The notes below the pieces were generated by a model. It ran no database searches, was not told the origin of the DNA, and was given only the letters and a program-made list of their open reading frames with translations. This document shows positions 10,430-22,176 of a DNA stretch of 64,000 nucleotides, piece after piece (position 1 is the stretch's first letter; each line of letters starts with the position of its first letter). The stretch comes from Parietichytrium sp. I65-24A (lineage: Eukaryota; Sar; Bigyra; Thraustochytrida; Thraustochytriidae). Made by a program: the position numbers and the translations under genes. Where the stretch lies: positions 434,001 through 498,000 of the forward strand of contig BLSF01000004.1 of the NCBI GenBank assembly GCA_012862575.1, given 5' to 3'.

Positions 10430-11585
10430 GCATTCGAATCCAGACACCCTTTCTCTCTATCTCTCTCGCACTTCAATTGATACACTCTTGTGCGTTGTTT
10501 TTCGCCTTCTCAGGTCTTACTAGCGCCGAATTGGTCGTCCGAGGTGTGGACAAGCAACACAAGCAAAGGATATACAGAATTTAGAAATCAGAGATATCAT
10601 CTGTCTACTCTGCCTATCGGCCACTTGCCAGGCTTGCTTGGTGTGTTGTCCTCCAAGTCAAAAGTCAGAATAACTAATTCAGAATTCAGGTAAGTTGTTC
10701 ATGATTATATATGAGTTAGAAAAGCCAGAGTGGCTCGGGCGGGGGTGGACGATTTCCACCTAGCTGAAATTGAACCCCCACTGACAACCAACTTGGCCAA
10801 GCGTTCAGAATTCACAGTGTGGAGCCACCTAGCCGTTCGTCCGCTTGGCCGCTCGCTCGCCGTTCTTCCCGAGAGCTTCCAGCTCCGGTCGCTGCCGGGA
10901 TTACCATCTTCCAAAGCTCATGAGGATTTACGAAAATTGAACACAAGTTGACTGACCTGACCGTGGGAGCGAGTAAGTGTTGAGCACCGCTCAATATAAC
11001 GGGGGCTCACTCCCTCCCGATCGATCTTTCCTACTCTCGCATTCAGCAGAGGCAGCGTCGCGACTCTTCTGCCCGGCGGTACTTCATTTCTACCTTTGTA
11101 TACTTCGCGCATCGCATGTATTACAGGCCACTGGGGGATGCCAGATGGAGCCAGCCGCTATGTCGGGACAATTGTTTGACTCATTCTTTCGTTCAACCAT
11201 TTTCTTGATTGAAAAAGATGTTTATTTATGTACTTGCAGAACGGATCAAATTGTCTCAGGAGCGAGTGAGCAGGGCAAAGCAGGGGTCGAACGCGGTCCC
11301 TGTGAATATTCTCTTCCGAAGTAGCCAGCGCGAGCCTCTGGACTAAAATGGCTTTCCAGACTGACGTGTGAATCGACCGGGTTGCTGCTCGCAGGCCGAC
11401 CATCCAAACTCTACTAATTTGACTCCTCTACCCTTGCCTGTGAGCTCTGGGAGAGTGATGGACGATCGATTTATCTGTTTCCTTGCGTTTCGCATAATGA
11501 GAAAACAAGGAATCGCCCAACTCCACAGCGAACTAGAAAGAACGGGGTTTTCAAAACAAATCAAAACGATTGAACCATTTTCTTT

Positions 11586-11613
11586 TACTGCCAACACTGC
11601 CAACACTGCCAAT
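11586..11613. repeat. 9-bp tandem repeat (CAACACTGC)
   Basis: Three tandem copies of the 9-bp unit between genes, downstream of BCCT transporter A. Confidence 0.8.
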
Positions 11614-12039
11614 ACAATGCGCGATTGTTGAGATATGCGCCAGGGATGGAAATTGGAATCTCATCAATAAAGTGTCTCTACAAAAGACCGTTGCAAGTCA
11701 GCTACTGCTAGCTTGTAGCTAAGATGTAGTCTATGAGCCTTCCCAAGTCGGACAGCGAACAAGGGAACGATCCCGGGAAGGTGTCGTTGAACGCGGGCAA
11801 GGAAATCTCACGATGAATTTTAAGGAGAAGCGGAATTACACAACAGATAGAGAATGAATCGAAACAAAGAGACAACGTTTTTGTAATAGATTCCGGAAGA
11901 AGACTTGGTTGAGGGAAATCTGTGCTTTGAGCATCAGTTTTCCAGTGCTGGTTTGCGCGCTCCGTCACAGTCAACCAAAAATTTTCTTTGCCAAGATCGC
12001 TTTGCAAATCTGGGACAACGACACCAATTGTGACACATT

Positions 12040-14487
12040 TTACACATCGTAATCAGATTCTTCATCTTCCTCTTTGTTGGAGGAAACCTCGTCGGAAACT
12101 GGATGATCAAACTGCATGACCATCTGTGCGTGGACTTGCGCCCAAAAGAAGAATGACGCAGTGTAGTCAGTAAGTGGGCCTCCCTTAATTCCAAAGCGAG
12201 TGCGAACAGAAGCTCGCATAATACAGAGCATGTATGCCTGCATGAAAAAGAAGAGCCACGCGTAGTGAATGAGGTAGTCCGCAGCAATTGACGCGAAAAA
12301 GAGAATGAATGTTCCGTAAAAGAATCCTCCATATATGATGGTGGAGACCAGGTTGCCGACAGCCTGTTTGGTCTTTGGGTACAGTTTGCGACGTACTTGC
12401 AAATACGAGATCACAGGCAAGCAGAGACCCTTGAAGAACTCGGCGTTGATTCTTGGGGAAGGCAACGTCATGCCCATGTCCTGACGAGAGGCTGGGATAC
12501 GACCAGCAGAAAAGACGAATTCAAGATAGTTGAATACACCCCCGTACACCGGCATTGCGAATGAGCTGTCATCGAGTTCAAAGGGAACGGTGCCATCTGT
12601 GTCGCGTGCCCGCTCGCAGAACCTCCATAGGGCATAGCACAAGTACATGAGCAAAGCAGTGAAAGGCAGACCGGCCACAATCGAAGCGGCTTGAAGGGCG
12701 TTGAGAGCGTCGGAGCCACCTCCAAGGAGAAGAGCCGATGCAGTCGCTCCCTCGGTGACTGCCCAAAAGATACGTTGGACAACATGGTGCTTCTCGGATC
12801 CATTGGAGGCGAGGTGGTCCACAATCAGCGAGCCAGAGTCGGAACTAGTCACAAAGTAGATGCCAATGCAGAAGAGGGAGATGATGGAAAGAAACAAGCC
12901 GCTCTCGTACATTTCCAAAACGTTAAACCATGCGCCAACGGTAGACTCCAACTGGCACACTGGCCCGATTTTTGGGTACTCGGGTTCAAAGTAGACGACG
13001 GTGCTCGTTGTGTTGGAGGCAGAATCATAGACATCAAGAGAGAGGGTTTCTTCCGGAATCGTGTAGCACACTGTGGAGCCTGGCACGAGGTATTTGCTTG
13101 CGTTGCCGAAGACCTTTTCACTTGCAAGTTCGATTTCGTTGGCGACCCGGTTCGCGCGCAGGCCAGCTCCGCCGAAGACTCCAAACCACATGATGGCGTA
13201 GACGGTTGGAGCCACGAGAGAATACACAACAACTTCGCGGATGGTGCGGCCCTTCGAAATGCGAGCAATGAAGAGACCGACAAAGCTTGCCCACGAAGTC
13301 CACCATGCGTAGTAGAAGATTGTCCACCAGTCCATCCAGCTTGCGTTGGCTGAAAGGCCATCGGTCGAGCGACCCTCTCCGACGTGAAGCTGCGCGAAAG
13401 CGTCAGTTGCGAAGTTCAGGTCAAAGAGACCGATTTGCAGGTAGTTTCCGGTAGTCTGGACCATGAGATTAAGCAAGTACTCAGTCTTGTCTGCGGCCAA
13501 GACAAGAAACCATAACACGCAACCCCCCATGAATGCGAGCTCACTGAGCGTCTTGATGCCGTAGCTTAATCCGGTGACAACGCTTACCGTTGCTGCAAGG
13601 GTGACGACCCAGATGATGACCACAATGACAGTGGTGTTCTCAGACGCGCCGCTGTCGAGCACCCCAATGCGGCTCAGACCCTCGGCGAGCTGCAGAGCGC
13701 CAAGTCCTAGACTGGTGCACACGCCGGAGACAATGACAACGATGGTTGCTCCATCAATGACATCCCCAATCCAGCCCCACACAAAGTCGCCAAAGATTGG
13801 GTAGAATCCGGACCGCAAGGAAAGAGGAAGCCCAAATCGATGGCTTGCAAGCGCGATGGTGAGTGCAACGACGACGTATCCACCCCAGGCGGCAACTCCC
13901 CAGTGCAATATGGTGAGGGTCATTGCGTACTGATCAACCTCGTCTTGGGTGTGGTAGCCAGCATTGCTGTATCTGTTGGTGGTCAGATGGTACAACGGCT
14001 CCGAAACACCGTAAAAGAAAAGTCCGATTCCGACTCCACAGCTGAAAATCATAGCAAAAAATGTTCCATCGGTGAACTCTGGCTTGCTGTCCTTCTTTCC
14101 AAGCTTGATGTTTCCGAACACGATTGCAATGATGATGGAAAAGAACACCCAAAAGGCCTGAGTGCCGACGTAGAACCAGGTAAAGTATTGCGAGCTCCAG
14201 GACTTCCACTCGCTGAGTGTCGTGCCGGATCCTTCTGGATCCAGGAGGCACCAAACACTCAGACCCCACAGCACCACGATTCCAATCAAGCTGGTCACTG
14301 GATTGCACTTAATCTCTCCGCCCACAAAGCCGACTTTGACTTCCCGCATCGGGTATCTTGCAGCGACATTTGTGATTCGTTCCCGTAGTTCTGGATCATC
14401 GACATCTTTCTCTTCAACATGCAGCTCCTTGGACACGCGCTTGCTTGGTCCAGGAGGACGTTCATACTCCTCCGAAAACCTTCCCAT
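12040..14487 (-). CDS. BCCT-family transporter A (betaine/choline/carnitine type)
   Basis: Secondary carrier for a quaternary-ammonium osmolyte such as betaine, choline, carnitine or DMSP; substrate unknown. 815 residues from the ATG at 14487; the frame extends to 14610 only through a GTG. About 12 hydrophobic helices with the family's hallmarks: GVGIGLFFYGVSEPLYH near residue 150 (bacterial form GMGIG), ILHWGVAAWGGYVVVAL, the tryptophan-rich WTIFYYAWWTSWASFVG near residue 388, ARISKGRTIREV, and FVTSSDSGSLIVD. The N-terminus is long, charged and cytosolic. Between two late helices lies a loop of about 65 residues, longer than in bacterial members as I recall them, with one cysteine at each end (VCYTIPEE, VCQLEST); this pair may form an external disulfide. 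The acidic C-terminus (EDEESDYDV) may serve in regulation. A paralogue lies at 36947-39373 on the other strand. No intron. Confidence 0.93.
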   Translation of the reverse strand: MGRFSEEYERPPGPSKRVSKELHVEEKDVDDPELRERITNVAARYPMREVKVGFVGGEIKCNPVTSLIGIVVLWGLSVWCLLDPEGSGTTLSEWKSWSSQYFTWFYVGTQAFWVFFSIIIAIVFGNIKLGKKDSKPEFTDGTFFAMIFSCGVGIGLFFYGVSEPLYHLTTNRYSNAGYHTQDEVDQYAMTLTILHWGVAAWGGYVVVALTIALASHRFGLPLSLRSGFYPIFGDFVWGWIGDVIDGATIVVIVSGVCTSLGLGALQLAEGLSRIGVLDSGASENTTVIVVIIWVVTLAATVSVVTGLSYGIKTLSELAFMGGCVLWFLVLAADKTEYLLNLMVQTTGNYLQIGLFDLNFATDAFAQLHVGEGRSTDGLSANASWMDWWTIFYYAWWTSWASFVGLFIARISKGRTIREVVVYSLVAPTVYAIMWFGVFGGAGLRANRVANEIELASEKVFGNASKYLVPGSTVCYTIPEETLSLDVYDSASNTTSTVVYFEPEYPKIGPVCQLESTVGAWFNVLEMYESGLFLSIISLFCIGIYFVTSSDSGSLIVDHLASNGSEKHHVVQRIFWAVTEGATASALLLGGGSDALNALQAASIVAGLPFTALLMYLCYALWRFCERARDTDGTVPFELDDSSFAMPVYGGVFNYLEFVFSAGRIPASRQDMGMTLPSPRINAEFFKGLCLPVISYLQVRRKLYPKTKQAVGNLVSTIIYGGFFYGTFILFFASIAADYLIHYAWLFFFMQAYMLCIMRASVRTRFGIKGGPLTDYTASFFFWAQVHAQMVMQFDHPVSDEVSSNKEEDEESDYDV

Positions 14488-16708
14488 CTTGGCACTCCAG
14501 CTCGACGACCTCGAGTCTTCTCCTTCTTCGCTCGTCTTCGACTGCTTCCCGTTTGGGGTTTGCAGGTTCCAGTTTCCCTGCTTTTCCCCTCGCTCCTCTT
14601 TTGTGTTCACAATGGATACTCGTTAAGGTGTGCTACGCAGTGCAATACTTTTGATACTTTCGCCGTCTACCACTAATGCCATTTACAAACGGCACTATTA
14701 GAATTTACATTGACTATGACTATGGCTATGACTGTGGCATGGACTGACCGTATTGGTTAGTGCTAACAGTATACTCAGTACACAATCCCAAGCCACCTCA
14801 CACCCAAGTTCATAAAAAGAAGGCGATGGAGCTCTCTCTTCCTCGATGGAGCTCTTTCTTCCTCTGCGCAAGTGACACTTGGGCTCTCTCGCTGTGAGGA
14901 ACTTGTGCACTAGCATGGTTTCACCTCTCTCGCCCCTCTCATGCACAGTGCGGCCACGCATTTCTCCACACAGACAACACAGCCCCTCCCACGTGCAGAA
15001 ATCTGGTTTGAAAACCGCGGGTACACACCTTGTACTTTCAACATTTGCTCCGTCACCACTGTCACCACTCTCACTCTCCCCACTCTCACCACGGCGCATC
15101 GGTGGCGAAAGTGGTCAGGTCTCTCCCGCCACAATGGTTTCGCTGGCACAGCGGCGCTCGATAGTCAAGGTCTACGAGGTGTCCTAGCAGCCTGCAGATT
15201 TGTGTCACCGCCCAGGAAGGGTTACTCCTTCCTGGCTCTCAAGGTTCTGGGATCGGGTTTAAAAAGAACAAACGATGAGTTCAGTATTGTTCACGAATGT
15301 TCTTTATTGGCCTGAAAGTTCAGCCGTATTTCCGAAAATGTGGAAGTTGGTTGGAGAAAAGAAAAGTGTATAGCATATGAGGTAAAATAAAGATATGATG
15401 AGGGGGTAGAGGGCACAGCCATGTTCCACTCGTGAAATTTAATATAGTGACGGTGGATCTACTATACATCGCTTATATAGAGATTATTCATGAACATTAA
15501 GTGCTGCCGACCTCAAACTGGACCACGCTACAAAAAATGGATTCTGCATTCTGCGATAGCCAATCATTTGCGATGTGTGGTAGTCTGATAAAGAAGTATA
15601 ACATAATTAAGATATAAGCTATCCCTAGGGCATGGCACGCATGGTCTTCTGGTAGTTTACGAGAGCCACTAGAACTTACACGAATTCTGCACTGGTGTTA
15701 ACTATGTCCTTTTTTCTCCGCTCTTTGAAAGTGCAAAGCCATCAGATCGCAACAAGTCCACGGGTGCAAAATCGCGTGACGGTTTTCAAACCTATTCTTC
15801 TGCACAGTCGATGCTTTCCTCCCTGCAAGAGTGCAACCGCAAACCTCAGCTCATCCGAGTTGAAGATTGTGACTGTTTCTGTTGACAGGAACTTCGAAAA
15901 CAAACAAACAAACAAACAAACAAGAACACAACAAACACAAACCTTGAATTCGGCTACGAACGGTCTAAAATTGCCTGGAAAAATCGCCGGGTGTGTGCAC
16001 GCACATCAAAACAACTCACTTGCACTTCTTGCATTCATTCTTTCGCCCGCGAGCTATCTTCCTCAGAATAGTTTTGCCACTGCCGTAGCTGGTGACTTGG
16101 CGCTCCAGCTAGGATAGGTGTGTAATCTTTCGTCTTGCCGTCCCACAACCTCCGCCAAAGCCGGACTGACCTGTGTTCTGTGTTGTTATTTCTCACAGAA
16201 GGCCATCTTGGAGCGCGACACCCCTTTCCCTTTTCCACTCACTTGATGCCCAATTGACGTTTCTAACAATTTCTTCCTTCCTTCCGTCTCACGCGCCAGT
16301 CAAGTTATCGTGAGTTCATACCGGCAGAGTCTCGCCTCAAAAGGCATTGAGTTAAGAGTTATGAGCTGGACCGCTACGTTGAGTCTATCACCATAATCAG
16401 GCCACAGTACTGTCAGTGTAGGATAGGAGCGAACTTCTCATCCCTCTTGGATGTGCCAAACAGATGTGCGGCACTGCTGGTACTGCATTACAAGGGCGTC
16501 TCTCCAGCAGTAGTCAGTCAAAAAGATAGCAAAACTAGAATTCATCATTTTGCCTCAATGTTCACAGACTCCACCAAATTTAGCTACTAGCTTGAGTACG
16601 GTATAGAGGTAGTAGATTGACGCTGGTCCCTCGTCAGAGGTGTGTGAGATCCTCGGACAAGAAATCTAAGATAGTCCATTTCGGTGAAAAGGACTCTCCC
16701 GAAGACTG

Positions 16709-16737
16709 CCGGCACTAACAGCGAGCGCGAGTGCCGG
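16709..16737. repeat. Hairpin: 8-bp perfect stem, 13-nt loop
   Basis: CCGGCACT at 16709-16716 pairs with AGTGCCGG at 16730-16737. It lies in noncoding DNA and has no known function. Confidence 0.7.
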
Positions 16738-17880
16738 AGTTACTCCAGCAACAAAGATCGCGTCCGCCATCCTGGCGGATTTCGACAGGTCAAACCGCGC
16801 AAACGCTGTAAGAAGATGAGATTGCAATGGTTTTGGTTTGGCTATGGTGAGTGAGTACTAGTCACTGACGGTGAGTACGTACCAGCGCTTAGTGCCGGTG
16901 CCGATACTTTCGAGGCCAGACAAGCACGGGCCACGGGCCACAAGCCACGAGCCAAGAGCGATGAACCACAGAGCCTCTTTTTTCTATCACCGTCCAACTC
17001 GCACCAAATTGTAAGCCTTTCTTCAAGGTGCCGAGTAAAGAGTGAAGCGGGAGCTCCGAGTGCTCAACGACTCTTTTGCTTTGGGTCTTTGGCTTAATCG
17101 TCTCAGACCTGTACGTTTCGTTCGAAACGGCTGAATATCTTTCCGAGCCAATCTGAGAAGCAAAACAATGTGCGTGCGTTGCTTCGCAATAACAGTTTTC
17201 ATGCGATCCTCCAAGGCCCAAGATGTAGCTGTCTCACAACCCTCGAGTTCGACTCAGGGAGCTTGACCGTGAAATAATCAATCTCCCAAACGAATCTTCG
17301 AACATCGTCGTAGGACAGGGGTCGCGAGAGGATAAGTGCAACGTTTCCTGTCTCCCTTTCTCCGACCTGGTGCCAGCGACTCGAACAGGACGCTCAAAAC
17401 GGCAGCAGTCCCTTCTCCTCGAGTTGCAATCTTTCAAAATCGAAAATAATCAAAACCCTCCACGAAGAAATTTCATCGCAACCCTACCACCTCCTATAAA
17501 TCTGTCTAGCAGCCTCCCTTCTTACAGGACAGCTATGTAACCGAGGTCCCACCTGATCCATCGATGTCCATCGATGAAACATCGATCATCAAGGCCAACA
17601 AACAGCCTGGCGAAAGAACAAAAGTCTCGAAGATGTCCCGCGAACGCACTGCGCTCACTCGTACTCACCGTCAGTACCTAGCAGTGCCGCAGACGCATCT
17701 TGACGGACGTTTTCTCAATTGAAAAAACACGAGCAAGAGAGCGAGGAGCCAGCATTCACAAGTTGGAACAAGCTGGAGCCTTGTGCGACAGTGTGAACTC
17801 ACCCAAGGGAGAATCAAGGGAGGGAAGAAAGAAAGACCTGGCGAGGCCAAAGCGTCCAAAGAGACCACGGCTGGCCGACA

Positions 17881-17914
17881 GGAGGAGGAGGAGGAGGAGG
17901 AGGAGGGGGGGGGA
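17881..17914. repeat. GGA microsatellite ending in a G tract
   Basis: About eight GGA units run into a stretch of about nine G residues. On the + strand it could fold as a G-quadruplex. Confidence 0.85.
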
Positions 17915-20279
17915 GTGATGGCCTTGCGAAGGATCTTCGAGCATCGGATCACTGCAGTGAGCCCCTGCTCGCAGATCCGAGGGAGTTGAACAAGTTCCAA
18001 CTCGAAGCGGCGTCCCTCTCCCCTCACAGCTAGCTGAGCTGGCCGAGCGAACGCACATGTGGTGGGTAGGTGGGTGTTGTGCTGGCCACGTGCTCCTTTC
18101 GCGGTCCTCTGATGCAGCAATCGTGGCAAGCCAAATCATTCTCACTCTCTCGAGGCCAATTTGCACTTTACAAATCAAATTACTGCTCAGAAAAGTATCC
18201 ACTAACTTACTTTTTGAAACTTTTGTTCAAATGAACAATCCGACTTGAGTTAATAGAGAAGACTGTAAACGATACTCTGTTGGAGATTGCAAACTCATCA
18301 CACCTAGAGAACGCCATGCAGCCTGCGAGACGATTCGCGATGGTGGGACTCGCTAGAGCATTGTATCTGTTGCGTATGCAGGGCTACTAGTACCGTGAAC
18401 TCTCGTGGAAGCGAAAGGATGACTTGCTCGGAGACGCCTCGTTGACGCGCTGTCCACATTCGCACGAAGGCTCACGAGATCCGTCCGGCGATTTCTTCCC
18501 CGTTTCACTCAATTTCAATTTTGAGCTAGAATCGAAAAAAAAAAATAAAAAAAATGGGTGAGGGGGATTAGTACTCTTAATGATAACGTTAAGGTATAGA
18601 ATACACCTTTTTCGAGTTTTTCGAACCTGAGGAAATGTTTTTGTGTTTTGTAATTTTTGTTTTTTTCAACTCTGCAATTTGTTTTCGTAAGTTTTGTTAG
18701 TAAAAAAAGAAAGAAAAGAAAAAGAAGAAAAAAAGGGACAAAACTAGTTTTCCCGTCTTTCGAAAGTCCTCTTCATCATCATCTTCTTCTTCAATGAAAA
18801 ACACGTACAATAGGAATATATGTGCGTGAAAGAGAGAGAGAGGGAGAAGAAAGAGATCTCAGTTCCATCCCATACAGGTACTCGAGTACTCAGTACCGCG
18901 GAAAGAGGAAGGGCAGTCATTGGCGATGGAAGAAGGAAGGAAGGAGAGAGAGAGAGAGATAGTTGCGCATCGGACCCAGCCATCAACCTCATGGGGCTTT
19001 TGAGGTCGACCCATGCTCGGGCAGATTGTGTTTCAAGAGTGCGCGACAAGCCAGGCTGAACTTGTTTGTGATCATCCGATGAAAAGCTGCGACTTTTTTA
19101 ATGGTTCCCCACCAACAAGAGGAGTCGCTTGTTCAGTGCTCGATGCATGGTGCATGAAGATTTGATCCTCTCCGCATTCTCCGCGAATGGTGTGATCGCT
19201 CGACAGCGACGTTGGTGTTCGCTCTTTTATGGAATGGATCGGGTCAGCTTGGTCGCCATTTCACACTCTGACTGCAGAAGGGCAACGATCCAAGGAGCGC
19301 TTGGTCGTTCGGTACATCGTGGCGTTGCAGGACGCCCTTGAAGGCCAAGACTAGCTTTCACGCAACGCCAGCAAGGAGTAGCCTGCCCACAGAGACCGGT
19401 CCTTCGACGTCCGATCACGATGACGAGCGGCTGAGGTTGGCCACGTGTTCGGCATTCTGACCCCTGCCATTTTCTCCTTCAGAGTCGATCTTCTGGTCTC
19501 GGGACTGCCTGAGGTCAGGCACAACTCCCCTTCCTTCTATCCCTCTCGTTCATTCGCTATTTCGCTCATTGGACCCGCCGCATCCCATCTCCCTTGCGCA
19601 ACGACTACTAACTTCAACACCTCCCTGCCGCCGCGGCTCACAGACGCCTCGCGCGCATTGCCTCTGACGCCTCTCGCGTCCCTCAATTTCGCAGTCTTTC
19701 CTTCTTCGTCGCCAAGAGCAACTTTCGGAAAGCAATGTTCATTGTTGCAAGCAAACCAAAACGTTTCGGCACAACCACGTGCTCCTGCCACCCATGCTGA
19801 TTCCCCGATCCCGCGGGAACGCTTTGAACCCTCGACCAGTTCAGCTTTTCCTAATAAACATGGATAAATTATGAGAAACTACAGATGGTACTGAGAGGTA
19901 CTAACGTCGATGAATGAGAGGAACTCTTTCTGTTGTGTTCTTCGGGAGAACTTGCCCGGGGACGTTCTTCCGGATAAGTAGTGTAGTTTGGTTGTCGCAC
20001 ACGTTTGCCTTGCAAGGGCAGACGCTGTTCGAGGACGCTGGACGAAGACATTGGAAAAGGGGCGGCCTCTCGAGAGGGACTTGGGCAGGTGGAGAGGGCT
20101 CGTTGACAGAAGTGGGAAACGGCTAGCGATGGGAGAAGATCTCTCACGGATAAATATAAGATTTTGAGTTTACAGTTAGATTTCCCACGCTTCTCTCCCT
20201 CGCTCGACTGGCGAACTTGCAATTTGTTGCATTGTTTGTGTTTTCATTCAACAAAAGATGAAAAGGTGTTGTGCTGCTC

Positions 20280-20651
20280 TTACTTTGTGAAGAGAATCAG
20301 GTCGCTGAGCCTGCATCTCACCATCCGAGCATTTCGACCTTCAAAGAACGCCGCAATTCGTGTCCAGCGATTGCCGAAACGCTTATAAAGCCTAAGGAGC
20401 TTTGCATCCTCAGACTCCGTCCATTTTGAACCATCAATGACTTTCCATCTATTTCGAGCCTCTTTGGCCGATCTTCCAGGAATGATGGTTGAAATGGCCT
20501 TCCACGACCTCCTCCCGTTAATAATGCCGTATTTCTCCACCCCATGCCGAAGGAGACTATCCTCCCACTTGGCCCATGGACGACGCCTTGGCCGCGGACT
20601 CAGAAACGCATCGTCTACATTGATGAACAGGGTCGGCCGGTGTGCGTTCAT
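20280..20651 (-). CDS. Small two-repeat Myb/SANT DNA-binding protein
   Basis: Likely transcription factor or chromatin protein, 123 residues as read. Two Myb-like repeats are visible: PWAKWEDSLLRHGVEKYG...RSWKAISTIIPGRSAKEARNRW (about residues 25-70) and SKWTESEDAKLLRLYKRFGNRWTRIAAFFEGRNARMVRCRL (about 76-117). Spaced aromatic residues and the R-NRW and R-RCRL recognition-helix endings fit the R2R3 type. The start is the ATG at 20651. The frame stays open for roughly 40 codons further upstream without another ATG, so an upstream exon is possible. The stop codon (20282-20280) lies inside a good 5' splice site, AA|GTAAGA, with the donor G at 20283, so the last residues may be intron read-through and the true protein longer. 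I could not settle a downstream exon. Confidence 0.8.
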   Translation of the reverse strand: MNAHRPTLFINVDDAFLSPRPRRRPWAKWEDSLLRHGVEKYGIINGRRSWKAISTIIPGRSAKEARNRWKVIDGSKWTESEDAKLLRLYKRFGNRWTRIAAFFEGRNARMVRCRLSDLILFTK

Positions 20652-22176
20652 CTCGATGGGGTCTAAATCTTCCTTCCCTGTTTGTATTTTGGTGTATCGG
20701 TTGGGTTCGGGTTCTGGTCGCGAATGTTTGGCAGACCCCTTGGATTGATAAAGAACGTGCCATGTTCAGCTTCTAAGAAAGGGGGCACGACGACTAGATT
20801 TCTCTCCATTTGAGTCTTGAGAAATTTCCGGATTCTTTTGAAGATATTTCTCGCAACCATCGGTGGAAAAAGAGCTAATTGAAGCTTTCGCTACTAGACA
20901 CCACGCTTGTTGACAGAAGCGCTCATCCAGTGCAATCCTTCCAATGGAGCGAAAACATAGACAGAAAGCACATATCATACCGGTATAGGTACAGTCAGTA
21001 CTTGCTGCGAGCACGTCCTGATACCAATGGCAATGTAAATTCACTGTACGTACGTAGGTCTATCGTAGCGCGAGTGAGAGTGAGCAAACTAGAGTAGTCC
21101 TTCAGCTGACGACTCTCACACCACCCTACATTTGTACGCTCCGGAAAACAATCGCCGCTTTCCAATCTCTTACGCTCCAGGAAAGTATCGCCGCCTCGCC
21201 GGAATTAGCTTCTAAAGCTTGCCATGTTTGACTACTAGCTAGAGAGCACCAAACAGCGGAAGCGAACCATTTTACGACCGGTACTCTGCAACAATAATCA
21301 TTTTACCACCGTGACAAGGTGCATGAGAACGAATAAGTACAGTCTTCGCGATTATCCACGCTGATTTTATTTGTCGTCAAAGATCTCGCGTCGAGCGGAT
21401 GGAAGGAGACGAGAACTACACGATCACTGAGAAGCAGGGAATTGCGGCACAAAAAGCCCTGAGCTGCGGATGTCCTGCAAAAGATTGAACAATTTCTACC
21501 TCTCTCTACTACATGAAAGCTAAGTTATCACTCTCTAGCTAGGAATCTTCCCTATTTGATGGCACTTGATGAATCTTGGTGCCAATTGCTTGTTGCAATT
21601 CAAAGCGTCAATCCAGCTGACTGTGAATGTTTTTTGTTGTTACCTTTGTTGTTCATGAACACATGTTTCTCAAGAAGAGCATGCCGAAGTTCACTTGACC
21701 GGGGGAGACAATTCCGCTCAGGTAGCTGCCAGCCTGAGCTCTCACCCGCTCGACATGTGGGCATGATAGGTGGCATAGCGAGGCAGCTCAGCTCGCTGCC
21801 AAGTAGATTTTTAGATCAAAATAAGCACGCCTACTGAAACCGAGCGACAAGTGCGCGAGCTGCACAATCCCACAAAACCATCGACAAATGCAAGCGCAAT
21901 TTTGGAATTGCTCCACGGAAAGCTTCTTTCCCCGGAAATGTGCTCACATAGCTATAGTCTGCGTATGTATGCTGCAGAAGTGCAGTGCATGATAGCGCCG
22001 GGATGGGGGTAGCACTGTGACGCTGCAGGGCTACCGCTGCTCACTATCGTCCGCTTCCGCTGCTGTGGCCATCGCAGTTTTACGCGCCAAAGAGGGGGAG
22101 AAATACCGAAAGAGAAAGAAAAGGAATCAGAACGAGAAAATAAATACGAAAACATCAATAGTGTTGAACTTCTACC
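20652..22176. other. Intergenic region, 1.5 kb, no supported gene
   Basis: Spacer between the Myb gene and the glycosyltransferase-like gene, both on the minus strand. The first 110 bases above 20651 are open in the Myb frame and protein-like (GKEDLDPIE before the ATG), and may be leader or part of an upstream exon. A GTACAGTCAGTAC motif lies near 20989. No other supported feature. Confidence 0.5.

Larger units (their letters stand above)
9792..12039. other. Intergenic region, 2.2 kb, no supported gene
   Basis: Holds the myosin 5' leader and promoter and the sequence downstream of BCCT transporter A. It contains an ATTC microsatellite (10397-10429), an AGAATTCAGG site (10681-10690), a related TCAGAATTCACAG site near 10805, and three copies of a 9-bp unit at 11586-11613. 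The open frames here (up to about 160 codons) lack recognisable domains. Confidence 0.6.
14488..20279. other. Gene-poor region, 5.8 kb, no supported gene
   Basis: No frame here carries a domain I recognise. It holds a GGA/G tract (17881-17914), a hairpin (16709-16737), two inverted copies of the GTACTCACCGTCAGTAC motif (16864-16878 and 17661-17678), repeated ATCGATG words (17560-17590), A-tracts near 18535-18556 and purine runs near 18831-18960. A spliced gene with short exons or a noncoding RNA could be missed. Confidence 0.5.

Noticed and set aside
12691-13353. Plus-strand open frame of 220 codons
   Set aside because: Antisense of transmembrane segments of BCCT transporter A.
17240-17270. 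Sequence resembling a tRNA T-arm (GAGTTCGACTC)
   Set aside because: No matching acceptor, D or anticodon stems could be found around it, so a tRNA gene is not supported.
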